NCBI GenBank assembly: GCA_902497025.1
Contig: CABVDJ010000003.1
Span: 78,984-142,983, forward strand
Length of the DNA stretch: 64,000 bases
Direction of reading: 5' to 3'
Origin: an uncultured Collinsella sp.
GTDB taxonomy: Bacteria > Actinomycetota > Coriobacteriia > Coriobacteriales > Coriobacteriaceae
Shown here piece by piece: positions 32,870 to 42,116 of the stretch. The position numbers and the translations under genes were made by a program. How positions within the stretch are numbered: the first letter of the stretch is position 1; every line of letters begins with the position of its first letter. The notes beneath the pieces were generated by a model. The model was given only the letters and a program-made list of their open reading frames with translations, was not told the origin of the DNA and did not search any database.

Positions 32870-33901
32870 GTGGCAAGGCGCCCTTCCAACGATACAGGTA
32901 CGCGCCCGGTTTCCATGGCCGACGTTGCCCGCGCTGCCGGTGTTTCGCAGCAGACGGTTTCGCGCGTTGCCAACGGCCTTCCTAACGTCAACGAGCAGAC
33001 GCGCCAGCGCGTGCAGGCCGCTATGCAAGAGCTCGGATTTCGTCCGAGTTATGCCGGTCGCTCGCTGCGCGACGGCCGTTACCATTCGGTCGGTCTGTGC
33101 GTCAACGATGTCACCAAGTTTGGCAACCTCTCAATGATCGATGGCATCGCCAGCGCTGCTCGCGAGCATAATTGCGCCATCACGCTGGTCGAGATGTCCA
33201 AGACCGAGGAGTTTTCGCTTGCCGAGGCAACGCGTCGTATGGCCGCGCTGCCCGTGGACGGCATCATTATCGGCATGAGTCGTATGGCTCCCGATTTTGA
33301 AACGTTTGATCCACTGCCGGGCATTGGCACGGTCATCGTTACCATGTACGCGCACCCGCGGGTGACCACGGTCGATTCCGACCATTACGGCTGCTCGCTA
33401 TTGCTTATGGATCACCTGTTTGAGCTGGGGCACGAGCAAATTCGCTATATTGGCGGCCCGTCGTTCTCGGTCGACGAGCAATTTCGTCGCGCCGGTTGGC
33501 AGGATGTACTCGAGCGTAATCACATCGAGCCGGCAGAGCCGCTCGAGGGCGACTGGTCTGCCAACAGCGGCTACGAGGCCGGCAGGTACCTGGCCGAGCA
33601 CGATCGCACCATGACGGCGATCTATGCGGCAAACGACCAGATGGCAAATGGCGCGATTGCAGCGCTGCGCGATAGCGGTCTGCGCGTGCCCGAGGACGTG
33701 AGCGTGGTGGGCGTCGATGACTCGCTCGACGACTTTGTCGCGCATAACGAGCTCACGACTGTGCGATTCGATCTGCATCAGCGCGGACGCGAGGTATTCG
33801 AGCATGCGGTTCCCGAGGCAGGTACGGCGGGCAAAACCGTTGCTATTCGTATTCCCGGCCAGCTCATCGTTCGACATACCACGGCAGCTCATCGCGTATA
33901 G
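32870..33901 (+). CDS. LacI-family repressor of the gal operon (GalR-like)
   Basis: 343 aa. The HTH is SMADVARAAGVSQQTVSRVANG; effector-domain marks are IYAANDQMANGAI and DVSVVGVDDSLDD. GTG 32870 follows GAAGGTGA; the upstream frame (from 32801) lacks an RBS. Divergent from galKT, so a galactose-responsive repressor is likely. It is strikingly similar to the module B LacI protein, which points to a recent shared origin. Confidence 0.92.
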   Translation: MARRPSNDTGTRPVSMADVARAAGVSQQTVSRVANGLPNVNEQTRQRVQAAMQELGFRPSYAGRSLRDGRYHSVGLCVNDVTKFGNLSMIDGIASAAREHNCAITLVEMSKTEEFSLAEATRRMAALPVDGIIIGMSRMAPDFETFDPLPGIGTVIVTMYAHPRVTTVDSDHYGCSLLLMDHLFELGHEQIRYIGGPSFSVDEQFRRAGWQDVLERNHIEPAEPLEGDWSANSGYEAGRYLAEHDRTMTAIYAANDQMANGAIAALRDSGLRVPEDVSVVGVDDSLDDFVAHNELTTVRFDLHQRGREVFEHAVPEAGTAGKTVAIRIPGQLIVRHTTAAHRV

Positions 33902-34030
33902 TTTTTGCAGGTCAACGGCGGTATATTCCGCCTAAATAACAATCGGTAAGGTTGCCGGCAGATAGCTGTGGCTCTAAAGACGAGTGCTATGATAGACGAG
34001 CTCTTTTGTCTATCTAGGAGGCTTTGCCTG

Positions 34031-35191
34031 ATGGAGATCACCAAGGATATCCGCTACATTGGCGTCAACGATCACGACATTGACCTGTTCGAGGGCCAGT
34101 ACGACGTGTCCGAGAACGGTATGGCATATAACAGCTACGTTATCTTGGGCGATAAAATCGCTGTCGCCGATTCGGTCGACGCTGGCTTTGTCGACGAGTG
34201 GCTCGGTAACCTCGAGACCGTGCTCGATGGCCGCACGCCCGACTACCTGGTTGTCCATCATATGGAGCCCGATCACTCCGCCGGTATCGCCGCCTTTATG
34301 GAGCGCTATCCCCAGGCGCAGATTGTGGCCAGCATGGGTGCTTTCCGCATGATGGTCAACTACTTTGGCACCGACTTCCCCGAGCGTAAGATGGTCGTCA
34401 AAGATGGCGACGTGCTCGATCTGGGCGGTCACAGCCTGACGTTTGTCGGCGCCCCCAACGTGCACTGGCCCGAGGTGCTTTTCTCCTACGAGTCCACCGA
34501 CAAGGTGCTCTTTAGCGCCGACGGCTTTGGCAAGTTTGGCGCCAACGACATCGAGGATCCCGAGGGCTGGGCTTGCGAAGCGCGCCGTTACTACTTTGGC
34601 ATCGTGGGAAAGTTCGGCAAGTTTGTGCAGGCCGTGCTTAAGAAGGCCGCCAATCTGGACATCCAGATTATTTGCCCGCTTCACGGTCCTGTTCTTAGCG
34701 AGAACCTGGGCTATTACCTCGACACCTACAACACCTGGTCGAGCTATCAGCCCGAGGACGAGGGCATCACGATTGCCTATGCGAGTGTGTATGGTCATCT
34801 GAAGGCTGCCGTTGAGGAGCTCGCTTCTGCGCTCGAGGCCCGCGGTCAGAAGGTCTCCGTCTTTGACCTAGCTCGCGACGATATGGCCGAGGCGGTTGAG
34901 GATGCGTTCCGCTATGACCGTCTGGTGCTCGCTTCCATTACCTATCAGGGCGAGATCTTCCCGTTCGTGAGCACCTTTATCCATACGCTTGCCGAGCACG
35001 CCTATCAGAACCGTACGGTGGCACTCGTCGAGGCCGGCTCCTGGGCGCCCACCGCTGCCAAGGTTATGACCAAGGAGCTCGAGGGCATGAAGGACATCAC
35101 CCTGGCGCAGAACAAGGTGACCGTGCTGGGTTCGCTCAACGACGCCTCGCGCGCTCAGATCGAGGTCCTTGCTGACGAGCTGTCCAAGTAG
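34031..35191 (+). CDS. fprA: flavodiiron protein (class A, FprA-type)
   Basis: Cytosolic O2 or NO reductase protecting an anaerobe, 386 aa. The N-terminal beta-lactamase-like domain has the diiron ligands H77-x-E79-x-D81-H82, H145, D164 and H218 (CPLHGP). The C-terminal flavodoxin domain begins near residue 248 (ITIAYASVYGHLKAAVEEL). ATG 34031 follows AGGAGG by about 10 nt. It is monocistronic with a terminator. Electrons must come from a rubredoxin or reductase elsewhere, as no such domain is fused. Confidence 0.93.
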   Translation: MEITKDIRYIGVNDHDIDLFEGQYDVSENGMAYNSYVILGDKIAVADSVDAGFVDEWLGNLETVLDGRTPDYLVVHHMEPDHSAGIAAFMERYPQAQIVASMGAFRMMVNYFGTDFPERKMVVKDGDVLDLGGHSLTFVGAPNVHWPEVLFSYESTDKVLFSADGFGKFGANDIEDPEGWACEARRYYFGIVGKFGKFVQAVLKKAANLDIQIICPLHGPVLSENLGYYLDTYNTWSSYQPEDEGITIAYASVYGHLKAAVEELASALEARGQKVSVFDLARDDMAEAVEDAFRYDRLVLASITYQGEIFPFVSTFIHTLAEHAYQNRTVALVEAGSWAPTAAKVMTKELEGMKDITLAQNKVTVLGSLNDASRAQIEVLADELSK

Positions 35192-35213
35192 CGATATCTC
35201 GCTTTTAACGAGC

Positions 35214-35248
35214 AAAACCACCACAAAGGTACCTTTGTGGTGGTTTTT
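35214..35248. terminator. bidirectional terminator between fprA and deoR2
   Basis: AAAACCACCACAAAG with its complement around a GTAC centre; T-runs on both strands. The stop codon of the convergent gene is 3 nt away. Confidence 0.9.
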
Positions 35249-35250
35249 GT

Positions 35251-36054
35251 TTAAGCGCCGGCGATGACGAGATTCGGGCGGGCGTCGTCGGCGGTCTCGG
35301 CGATTGAGGTGGCGACGGCGCCATCGGGATCACAGTCCATCACGATGGTGTCGACGTCGGCAAGCTCGGCAAAACGATACATACCGCGTCCGTTAACCTT
35401 GCTGGCGTCCATGAGGGCGACGCTTTGATGGGCTGCGGCGATCATAGCCGTTTTGGTCTCAGCCATCTGGGGAAAGTCGGTCGTAAAGCCGCAGCCGGGA
35501 ACAAAAGCTCCAGGGCACATGACGGCAAGATCGGCGTGGACCATTTGGAGCGCCTGCATAGTGAGCGGTCCGTACAGATAACGATGGCCTTTGCGCAGCG
35601 CCCCGCCCGGCATGACGACATCGACTGAGGGCATGCTCTCGTCGATGTAATCGGCAATGGTAATGTCGGCCGTGATGACGGTGATACCGTCGCGCTGATC
35701 GAGGAGCCGGACGAACTCGAGCGCCGTGGTGCCCGAGTCGACGAGCAACGTGTCGCCGTCACTGACGAGCTCGATGGCGCTTTGCGCGATGGCCTGCTTG
35801 GCGGCGACGTTGACATTGATGCGGCGATCCTGCGTGGAGACGGTTAGGCGTTTGTGGAGCGACACAGCGCCGCCATGTGTGCGGCGCAGCTTGCCTGCTT
35901 CGGCGAGCGCGTCTAGGTCGGCGCGGGCGGTGACGGAGGACACGCCAAAGGTCTGGGCGATTTCTGCTACCTGCACCGAGGCGTTATGCTCAAGCATCTC
36001 CATGATGGCGGCACGACGCTCATCGGCGAAGGCTCGGGTTGTTACATGGGCCAT
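35251..36054 (-). CDS. DeoR-family transcriptional regulator (second)
   Basis: 267 aa. The winged helix is VQVAEIAQTFGVSSVTARADLDALAEAG, a variant of the usual M-T-I-R-R-D-L recognition helix. The C-terminal domain has LLVDSGTTALEF, MPGGALRKGHRYLYGP and LMDASKVNGRGMY. ATG 36054 is chosen for the GGAG 6 nt upstream; the frame extends to 36102. Divergent from the class II aldolase, so it probably senses a phospho-sugar and controls that gene. Confidence 0.9.
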   Translation of the reverse strand: MAHVTTRAFADERRAAIMEMLEHNASVQVAEIAQTFGVSSVTARADLDALAEAGKLRRTHGGAVSLHKRLTVSTQDRRINVNVAAKQAIAQSAIELVSDGDTLLVDSGTTALEFVRLLDQRDGITVITADITIADYIDESMPSVDVVMPGGALRKGHRYLYGPLTMQALQMVHADLAVMCPGAFVPGCGFTTDFPQMAETKTAMIAAAHQSVALMDASKVNGRGMYRFAELADVDTIVMDCDPDGAVATSIAETADDARPNLVIAGA

Positions 36055-36389
36055 AGCTGCTCCATCCTCAACTGAAATTTGCAGGAATTGTGTTGAGTCC
36101 ATTTTCGTTCATTTTCTTTTTGAGTAAGAAAACACCTTTCGATTACTTATCTTTTCTATAAAAGAAAGATGATTCGCTTGAAAACTGCAATGTCGTATAG
36201 AGGAATCCGGTGCGAATCTCTTCCGTTTGCTTTTCAAAAACGAGCGTCTTGACCTGTGTGCCGGTGATATCTCATGCGTGCGACACCATCGATTTTCATA
36301 CAATGAGCGCAGCAAAACGCAAGGTAAAACGCCTTGTGAACAACTACGCCCGATGTCCGGATGCGGGCGAGGGAGAGGAGCAAACGCTC
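36055..36389. promoter_or_regulatory. divergent promoter region deoR2 / aldolase
   Basis: AT-rich gap without a supported gene. The palindromic segment 36149-36170 (ATCTTT and AAAGAT around TTCTATAAAA) is a candidate DeoR operator. The in-frame extension of the aldolase to 36210 has no RBS or family similarity and is read as leader. Confidence 0.5.
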
Positions 36390-37247
36390 ATGGCACTTGT
36401 TACCACCGAAAAGATGCTCAAGGACGCTCAGGCCGGCCACTACGCCGTCGGCGCGTTCAACGTCGAGAACCTCGAGTTTGTTATGGCCGTTCTGGCCGCT
36501 GCCGAGGAGACCAAGTCCCCCGTCATCATGCAGACCACCCCGGGCACCATCAAGACCGCTGGTCTGGACTACTTCTACGGCATGGTCAAGGCTGCTGCCG
36601 AGCGCGCTTCCGTGCCCGTCGCTCTGCACCTCGATCACGGCGATGGCTATGACCGCTGCATGCAGGCTTTCCGCACGGGCTACACCTCTGTCATGATCGA
36701 CGGTTCGCACGAGTCCTTCGAGGACAACATCGCCCTGACCAAGTCCGTCGCCGATGCTGGCCGCGCCATGGGCGTGCCCGTCGAGGCAGAGCTCGGCAAG
36801 GTTGGCGGCAAGGAGGACGACGGTCCCGCGGTTGAGGGCGAGAGCCCCTACACCGATCCGGCTGAGGCCAAGGAGTTCGTCGAGCGCACTGGCTGCACCT
36901 CTCTCGCTATTGGCGTTGGCACCAGCCACGGTGTGTACACGAGCGATCCGCACATCGAGCAGTCCGTGGTCAAGGCCATCCGCGACGCCGTCGACGTGCC
37001 GCTGGTTCTGCACGGCACCTCCGGTGTGCCCGATGAGCAGGTTGCCGAGGCTGTGAAGAACGGCATCTGCAAGGTTAACTACGCCACCGAGCTGCGTCAG
37101 GCCTACACCAAGGGCTTCATGGCCTACATGGCCGAGAACCCCGCCTGCTTCGATCCCAAGAAGCCGGCCAAGGAGGGCATGCGTGAGATCACCGAGCTGG
37201 TTAAGATCCGCATGACCAACCTTAACTCTGTGGGCAAAGCAGAGTAA
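36390..37247 (+). CDS. class II fructose/tagatose-bisphosphate aldolase
   Basis: Zinc aldolase splitting a ketose-1,6-bisphosphate into DHAP and glyceraldehyde-3-P; 285 aa, the GatY/KbaY/FbaA size. Metal-site segment VALHLDHGDGYDRC, then MIDGSHESFEDN, AELGKVGGKED, and the phosphate loop VLHGTSGVPDEQ with KVNYATELR. No lacD is seen, and the gene is paired with a DeoR regulator, so it may perform the tagatose-1,6-bisP step as well as, or instead of, glycolytic cleavage. GAGAGGAG precedes the ATG. Confidence 0.92.
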   Translation: MALVTTEKMLKDAQAGHYAVGAFNVENLEFVMAVLAAAEETKSPVIMQTTPGTIKTAGLDYFYGMVKAAAERASVPVALHLDHGDGYDRCMQAFRTGYTSVMIDGSHESFEDNIALTKSVADAGRAMGVPVEAELGKVGGKEDDGPAVEGESPYTDPAEAKEFVERTGCTSLAIGVGTSHGVYTSDPHIEQSVVKAIRDAVDVPLVLHGTSGVPDEQVAEAVKNGICKVNYATELRQAYTKGFMAYMAENPACFDPKKPAKEGMREITELVKIRMTNLNSVGKAE

Positions 37248-37280
37248 CAGCAAGGGTACTCCGACTCGCTACATATCCCG

Positions 37281-37405
37281 GGGAGGGACGAGGGCTTAGT
37301 TCCCCAATCGTCCTCGGGCATGCAAAAAGCCTCGCTGCGCACTTCGTGCGGCGAGGCTTTTTGCCCCCTGCGGAAAGATTGGGGAACTAAGCCCTGGTCC
37401 CTCCC
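37281..37405. repeat. double palindrome with conserved internal loops, copy A
   Basis: Outer arms 37281-37309 and 37377-37405 (29 bp, one mismatch) enclose conserved GTCCTCGGGCATGC on the left and GCCCCCTGCGGAAA on the right, around an apical hairpin 37324-37362 ending in TTTTT. The apical hairpin alone would terminate the aldolase transcript. Confidence 0.88.
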
Positions 37406-37488
37406 AGGTTGACCTACTCGAGGTCGTCGCCCTTGTGGCGTTAGGGCGGAAATGGGTGGGGCGTTAGGGCTTCTTTGCTGATGGGGGA

Positions 37489-37698
37489 TTAGTATGCCCG
37501 GGCTTGGTTGGGGAATGCCTGGTCTAGTGAGGCTTGGAGTTTTTCGAAGGATGTCTGCAGGTTGAGGTGTTGGTCTGCAGAGCGTTTGGCTTTTGTGGTG
37601 GGGGAGTCGAGGAGGCCGTTTCTCTGTGTCGGGGGGAAGAAGAAAAGGTCTGCATGTTTTAGGGATGGCTGCTGTGCTGCGTCATTGGAAGAATGCAT
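37489..37698 (-). CDS. small hypothetical protein
   Basis: 69 aa, no family recognised. Supported mainly by a good Shine-Dalgarno (GAGGAGG, 10 nt before the ATG) and a plausible hydrophilic, helix-prone C-terminal half (HLNLQTSFEKLQASLDQAF). Flanks 37406-37488 and 37699-37952 show only a GCGTTAGGGC direct repeat and a GCACGGG/CCCGTGC stem. It may be spurious. Confidence 0.35.
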   Translation of the reverse strand: MHSSNDAAQQPSLKHADLFFFPPTQRNGLLDSPTTKAKRSADQHLNLQTSFEKLQASLDQAFPNQARAY

Positions 37699-37952
37699 GC
37701 TTATGCGGCCTCCTCGATGTCCACCAAAAGGTTGCGCACGGGGTGTGCTGCTAGGTCCCGTGCGTTGGCAGTATTATGCCGCGGCTGTCGCAAAGAAGGG
37801 CTAAAGAAAGGCTTAACCTGGTTTGATGTTACGATGAAACCGCAGGTCAAAGCCATCGAGTAACACTCTTGAAAGGTTTTGAGCTTAAGGGCTTTCTAAG
37901 GTTTGTGGTGCGGATGTGGCGCGGACGTGCGGGGCGTGTGGACGGCTCGTTC

Positions 37953-38942
37953 CTAGCGCTGCGGCTCTGCGGTGCGCACCTGCTCGATGACCTTTTCCAT
38001 CGTGGCGTCGATGCGGTCTTTTTTGAGTTCGCATTCCCAGATGGTTATGGGCGTCCAGCCCATTTGAGTGAGTGCTGCCACGGCAGCGCGGTCGCGCTCG
38101 ACGTTGCGACGGAACTTTGCCTCCCAAAACTCAACGTTGCGCTTGGGCTGGCTAGGGTTGCACTTAGGGCAGCGATGCCAAAAGCAACCGTTGACGAAGA
38201 TGGCGATCTTGCGGCCGGGGAAGGCGATGTCGGGCTTGCCGGGAACCTTCCATTCCAAGCGATAACCCGTAAGGCCCGCTGCGCGCAGGCGCTGTCGTAC
38301 GAGCAGCTCGGGCTTGGTGTTGGCGCGCTTGTTGCCCTTCATGGACTTTTTGATGGCGGCGCGACGGCGTACCAGTTCGCGCTCGTCAGCGGAGAGGTCC
38401 GAGGTATCGATGCCGTCGAGCAGACCTGGTTTGGGGCGCTTTTTGCTACGGCGCTTAGGTGTGCGCTTGGGCTTGGTGGCGGGCTCGTCGGTCGTGGCGG
38501 CCTCGGTATCTTTGGCAGCGCCGTTGGCCTCAAGCCGATCTTCCTTCAGCTCAATCAGGGCATCGATAAGCCCCTTGTCGGCGGGCATCCATTCCACCGT
38601 GGCAAGCGAGGTGCGCGGAATCCAGCGGATATCGAGCTGGCGGTCGTGCTTCTGAGGCTCATCGGATTCATCGGCGAGCGAGCAGTAGTAGCACTCCATG
38701 GAGAGATGAAAATCGGGGTAGTCATACTCAACGGTATAGAAATCGCGCAGGTTGGTGACTTTGACCTGCAGCTCTTCCATGAGCTCGCGGCATACGGCGT
38801 CCTCGGGCGTCTCGCCGCGCATGAGCTTGCCACCGGGGAACTCCCAAAGTCCCTGCATGTCGCCATAGCCGCGCTGCACGGCCAGTAGCTCGTCGGATCC
38901 TTCCTTGCGAATGATCCCAGCGGCAACATGAACAGTCTTCAA
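37953..38942 (-). CDS. Nudix hydrolase fused to Vsr-type endonuclease
   Basis: 329 aa fusion. Residues 1-130 are a MutT-like Nudix domain (start TVHVAAGIIR, Nudix box about 38-59, GKLMRGETPEDAVCRELMEE). A basic Lys/Arg/Pro linker spans about 150-172. Residues 195-329 are a very-short-patch-repair endonuclease: NTKPELLVRQRLRAAG, catalytic Asp238 in GKPDIAF, and zinc-site GCFWHRCPKC (253-261). It could sanitise oxidised nucleotides and nick T:G mismatches. TTG 38942 is chosen because GAGAGGA lies about 6 nt upstream; the frame extends far upstream as shadow of the ABC gene. No cytosine methylase is in the window. Confidence 0.88.
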   Translation of the reverse strand: MKTVHVAAGIIRKEGSDELLAVQRGYGDMQGLWEFPGGKLMRGETPEDAVCRELMEELQVKVTNLRDFYTVEYDYPDFHLSMECYYCSLADESDEPQKHDRQLDIRWIPRTSLATVEWMPADKGLIDALIELKEDRLEANGAAKDTEAATTDEPATKPKRTPKRRSKKRPKPGLLDGIDTSDLSADERELVRRRAAIKKSMKGNKRANTKPELLVRQRLRAAGLTGYRLEWKVPGKPDIAFPGRKIAIFVNGCFWHRCPKCNPSQPKRNVEFWEAKFRRNVERDRAAVAALTQMGWTPITIWECELKKDRIDATMEKVIEQVRTAEPQR

Positions 38943-39090
38943 CAGGAGTCCTCTCTCAACATCAACACGTGGCAGGGTAGCTACGCGTACCTTACACAAC
39001 GGTAAGGCAAGCGTAAGCCATATCGATGGTAGCCGACTCGTCTTCTTGCGACTATAGATGCCGTAGACTAATTGCAAGAAAGGACTCGGT

Positions 39091-39876
39091 ATGCAAACCA
39101 CGCACATGGCGACCCCGGTACTGGAGGCCGCGCATCTCGAAAAGGTATACGGAGCGCTGGGCAACGTGACCCGCGCGCTCAACGACGTCAGCTTTACCGT
39201 CAACCGCGGCGAATTTGTTGGCATCATGGGCGCTTCGGGCTCGGGCAAGTCGACGTTGCTCAACTGCGTGTCGACCATCGATAGCGCCACAAGCGGCACG
39301 ATCCGCATCAACGGCCAGGACGTAACGCGCATGAAGCAGGCTAAGCTTTCGCAGTTCCGCCGCGAGGAACTCGGCTTTATCTTCCAGGACTCCAACCTGC
39401 TCGATACGCTCACGGCACGCGAGAACATCGCCCTGCCGCTCACCATCGCCCGCACAAACTCGGCAGAGATCTCGACCCGCGTGCAGGATGTGGCAGCGCG
39501 CCTGTCCATCAGTCAGGTGCTCGACAAGTATCCCTACCAGATGTCCGGCGGTCAGCAGCAGCGCGTCGCCGCGGCTCGTGCGCTTGTCACCGACCCTACC
39601 ATGATCATGGCCGACGAGCCCACCGGTGCCCTCGATTCCAAGAGCGCTCGCCTGCTGCTCGAGAGCCTGGAGGCCCTCAATCGCCGCCTGCGCGCCACCG
39701 TGCTCATGGTCACGCACGACAGCTTTGCCGCCAGCTACACGAGTCGTGTGCTGTTTATTCGCGACGGCAAGATCTTCACTGAGCTGCGCCGCGGCGACAC
39801 CGACCGTCGCGAGTTCTTCGACCGCATTATGGAGGTCGTTGCCATGATGGGCGGTGAGGGCTCCGATGCTCTGTAA
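39091..39876 (+). CDS. ABC transporter ATP-binding protein, BceA/MacB type
   Basis: 261 aa ATPase. Walker A GASGSGKST, Q-loop FIFQDSN, signature MSGGQQQRVAAARAL, Walker B MIMADEPTGALD, and H-loop MVTHD. AAAGGA precedes the ATG. It overlaps the permease start by 11 bp. Such pairs usually expel or sense antimicrobial peptides or move lipoprotein-like substrates. No two-component genes accompany it here. Confidence 0.93.
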   Translation: MQTTHMATPVLEAAHLEKVYGALGNVTRALNDVSFTVNRGEFVGIMGASGSGKSTLLNCVSTIDSATSGTIRINGQDVTRMKQAKLSQFRREELGFIFQDSNLLDTLTARENIALPLTIARTNSAEISTRVQDVAARLSISQVLDKYPYQMSGGQQQRVAAARALVTDPTMIMADEPTGALDSKSARLLLESLEALNRRLRATVLMVTHDSFAASYTSRVLFIRDGKIFTELRRGDTDRREFFDRIMEVVAMMGGEGSDAL

Positions 39877-42076
39877 ACTCGCTTGGGGCAACGTCCGCCG
39901 CGCCGGCCGCGACTACCTCGTCTACCTTTTGACGCTCACCCTGGGTGTCACGGTCTTCTATGCCTTTAACACCATCTCGATGCAGGTCGACATCGCCGGA
40001 ATCGATGAAAAAGGCTTGGCGCAGGTAATGGGCAGCATGCTCGGCGACCTGACGTACTTTTTGGCCGGTGTCATGGCCTTTTTAATGGTGTATGCCAATA
40101 ACTTCATCATGAAACGCCGCAAGAAGGAGTTTGGCCTGTACCAGGTGCTCGGCATGGGGCGCGGGCGCGTCGCCACGATCATGGCGCTCGAGACGGTGAT
40201 TGTCTCGGTCGGCGCCTTTGTCGCCGGCATTGTGCTGGGTGTGGGACTCTCCCAGCTCATGACGTTCTTTACGGCCTCGCTCTTTAAGACGCAGATCGCC
40301 AATTTCCACTTCTTTTTCTCGGTGCATGCGTTCAACCTGACCCTTGTCTGCATGCTCGTGATGTTTGTGCTCACGCTACTGCTGAACCTTCGCGCCGTGC
40401 GTCGTACCAAACTTATCGAGCTTATGGGTGCCGAGCGTCGCAACGAGAGTATCAAGACACGCAACCCCTGGATTGCGATTGCCATCTTTGCCGTGGGCGT
40501 GGCGCTTGTGGGCGTGGCCTATTACCGTCTGCTACGTGATGGGTTCCCGCTAACCGCGACGGACAGCAAGCTGCAAGAGGCCATGAACCAGTTTGGTATT
40601 ACGACCGCTATGGTTACCGTGGGCACCTTTGCCCTGTTCTGGGGACTCTCGGGCATGCTCATCAAGCTGCTGCAGAGCCTGCGCGGCGTGTATTGGCGCG
40701 GCCTCAACATGTTTACCGTGCGCCAGCTTGCGGCCAAGGTCAACACGGTGTGCTTTTCGATGGGCGTCATTGCGATGCTCCTGTTTTTGGCCATCACCTC
40801 GGTGACGTGCGGTATGTCGATTGCCAACGTGATGAACGAAAACCTGGAGCGCTATAACCCTGTTGATGTGTCTCAGACGTATGTCTATTACACGCCCGAT
40901 ACGCTCGACTACTACAAAGGGTACAAAGGGTATGTCAATCCGTCTGAGGCCGATCGCATGGTGCTGGCCGATACAACGGTCGATTTGTACCCCGCATGGC
41001 ACGGTAAGGGCAAGTCGGCGGGCAACAACAACGAGACCGGCAAGAAGGTCAATATCGCCGATGTTGCCGGTGAACATGTGCAGATCGATTCGTATCTGAG
41101 TTACCCGTTTGGCGGTTCGGATCCTTCGGTGACCCCAAGTGAGATGTGCAAGATCATGGGCGAAAAGCTTCCCAAGGCGTTCGGGGGTAGCAATGCCGAT
41201 ACGATGGGTCTGTTTGTGACGCCGGCGAGCCAGTACAACAAACTGCGTCAGATGATGGGCGAGGAGCCGGTGCACATCGGTCACGACCAGTATCTGCTCA
41301 CATGTGATATGGGCGGCGAGCTGGTCGACCTGTACACCAAGTATATGGCTGGCGGCCACGCCCTTACCTTGGGCGGGCATACGCTCAAGCCCGCAACCGA
41401 TAAGTCGGACGAAGATACGGCGGCCATCGCCAACTCGGCGATGGGCAGCAATCCGGGTACCGTCGTCGTTGCCGACGAGCTGTTGTCCCAGCTTAATCTG
41501 CAGCCGTATTCCAGTAGCCTGCTCGTTAACTACAAACAGGGGATGGATACGACCGAGGCAGACGAGAGCATTAAACACACTCTGCTCGACAATCTGCTCG
41601 TTGACGGCAAGGAGCCGGGGTCGTGGGGAATCTTTATCACACGCTCCGAGATGTACACGCAAGCAGCGCAAATGAACGGTCTTATTAGCTACCTAGCCAT
41701 CTACATCGGCTTTGTATTGGTCGTTGCATGCGCGGCGATTCTGTCGATCCAGCAACTCTCCAACGTGGCCGACGGCAGCCGCAGCTATCGTGTGCTGGCA
41801 CAGATCGGCTGCGACGACCGCCAGATTCGCCATTCGGTGATGGCGCAGCAAGCGGTATTCTTCCTGTTCCCGCTGGCAGTGGGCTTGGCGCACTCCTTTG
41901 TGGCGCTTAAGGTGATCATCGAGATGGTGAGCATATTCGGAAATATGAGCATCGGCGGCACCGTGGGCCTCACCTGTGCAATCTTCCTGGCAGCATACGG
42001 TGGCTACTTCCTGGTGACCTACCTCATGAGTGCCGGCATGGTACGAGCCGCCATCGCCACCCGCTACAGCGAGTAA
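39866..42076 (+). CDS. FtsX-like ABC permease, BceB type
   Basis: 736 aa membrane protein. There is one hydrophobic segment near the N-terminus, a cluster of FtsX-type segments (about 50-300), a large hydrophilic, probably extracytoplasmic domain at about 310-600, and a C-terminal FtsX block with three to four segments (SYLAIYIGFVLVVACAAIL onward). The layout matches BceB-like bacitracin-type transporters. ATG 39866 follows GAGGG; a GTG at 39854 is in frame. Works with the preceding ATPase. Confidence 0.9.
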   Translation: MLCKLAWGNVRRAGRDYLVYLLTLTLGVTVFYAFNTISMQVDIAGIDEKGLAQVMGSMLGDLTYFLAGVMAFLMVYANNFIMKRRKKEFGLYQVLGMGRGRVATIMALETVIVSVGAFVAGIVLGVGLSQLMTFFTASLFKTQIANFHFFFSVHAFNLTLVCMLVMFVLTLLLNLRAVRRTKLIELMGAERRNESIKTRNPWIAIAIFAVGVALVGVAYYRLLRDGFPLTATDSKLQEAMNQFGITTAMVTVGTFALFWGLSGMLIKLLQSLRGVYWRGLNMFTVRQLAAKVNTVCFSMGVIAMLLFLAITSVTCGMSIANVMNENLERYNPVDVSQTYVYYTPDTLDYYKGYKGYVNPSEADRMVLADTTVDLYPAWHGKGKSAGNNNETGKKVNIADVAGEHVQIDSYLSYPFGGSDPSVTPSEMCKIMGEKLPKAFGGSNADTMGLFVTPASQYNKLRQMMGEEPVHIGHDQYLLTCDMGGELVDLYTKYMAGGHALTLGGHTLKPATDKSDEDTAAIANSAMGSNPGTVVVADELLSQLNLQPYSSSLLVNYKQGMDTTEADESIKHTLLDNLLVDGKEPGSWGIFITRSEMYTQAAQMNGLISYLAIYIGFVLVVACAAILSIQQLSNVADGSRSYRVLAQIGCDDRQIRHSVMAQQAVFFLFPLAVGLAHSFVALKVIIEMVSIFGNMSIGGTVGLTCAIFLAAYGGYFLVTYLMSAGMVRAAIATRYSE

Positions 42077-42116
42077 CCTGCCTAGCGAAAAGTAAAATCA
42101 TCACAGGTTGAGCATA

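Noticed and set aside
36210..36389. N-terminal extension of the class II aldolase
   Set aside because: The extension has no RBS, no aldolase similarity and crosses AT-rich promoter sequence; ATG 36390 has a good RBS and family length.
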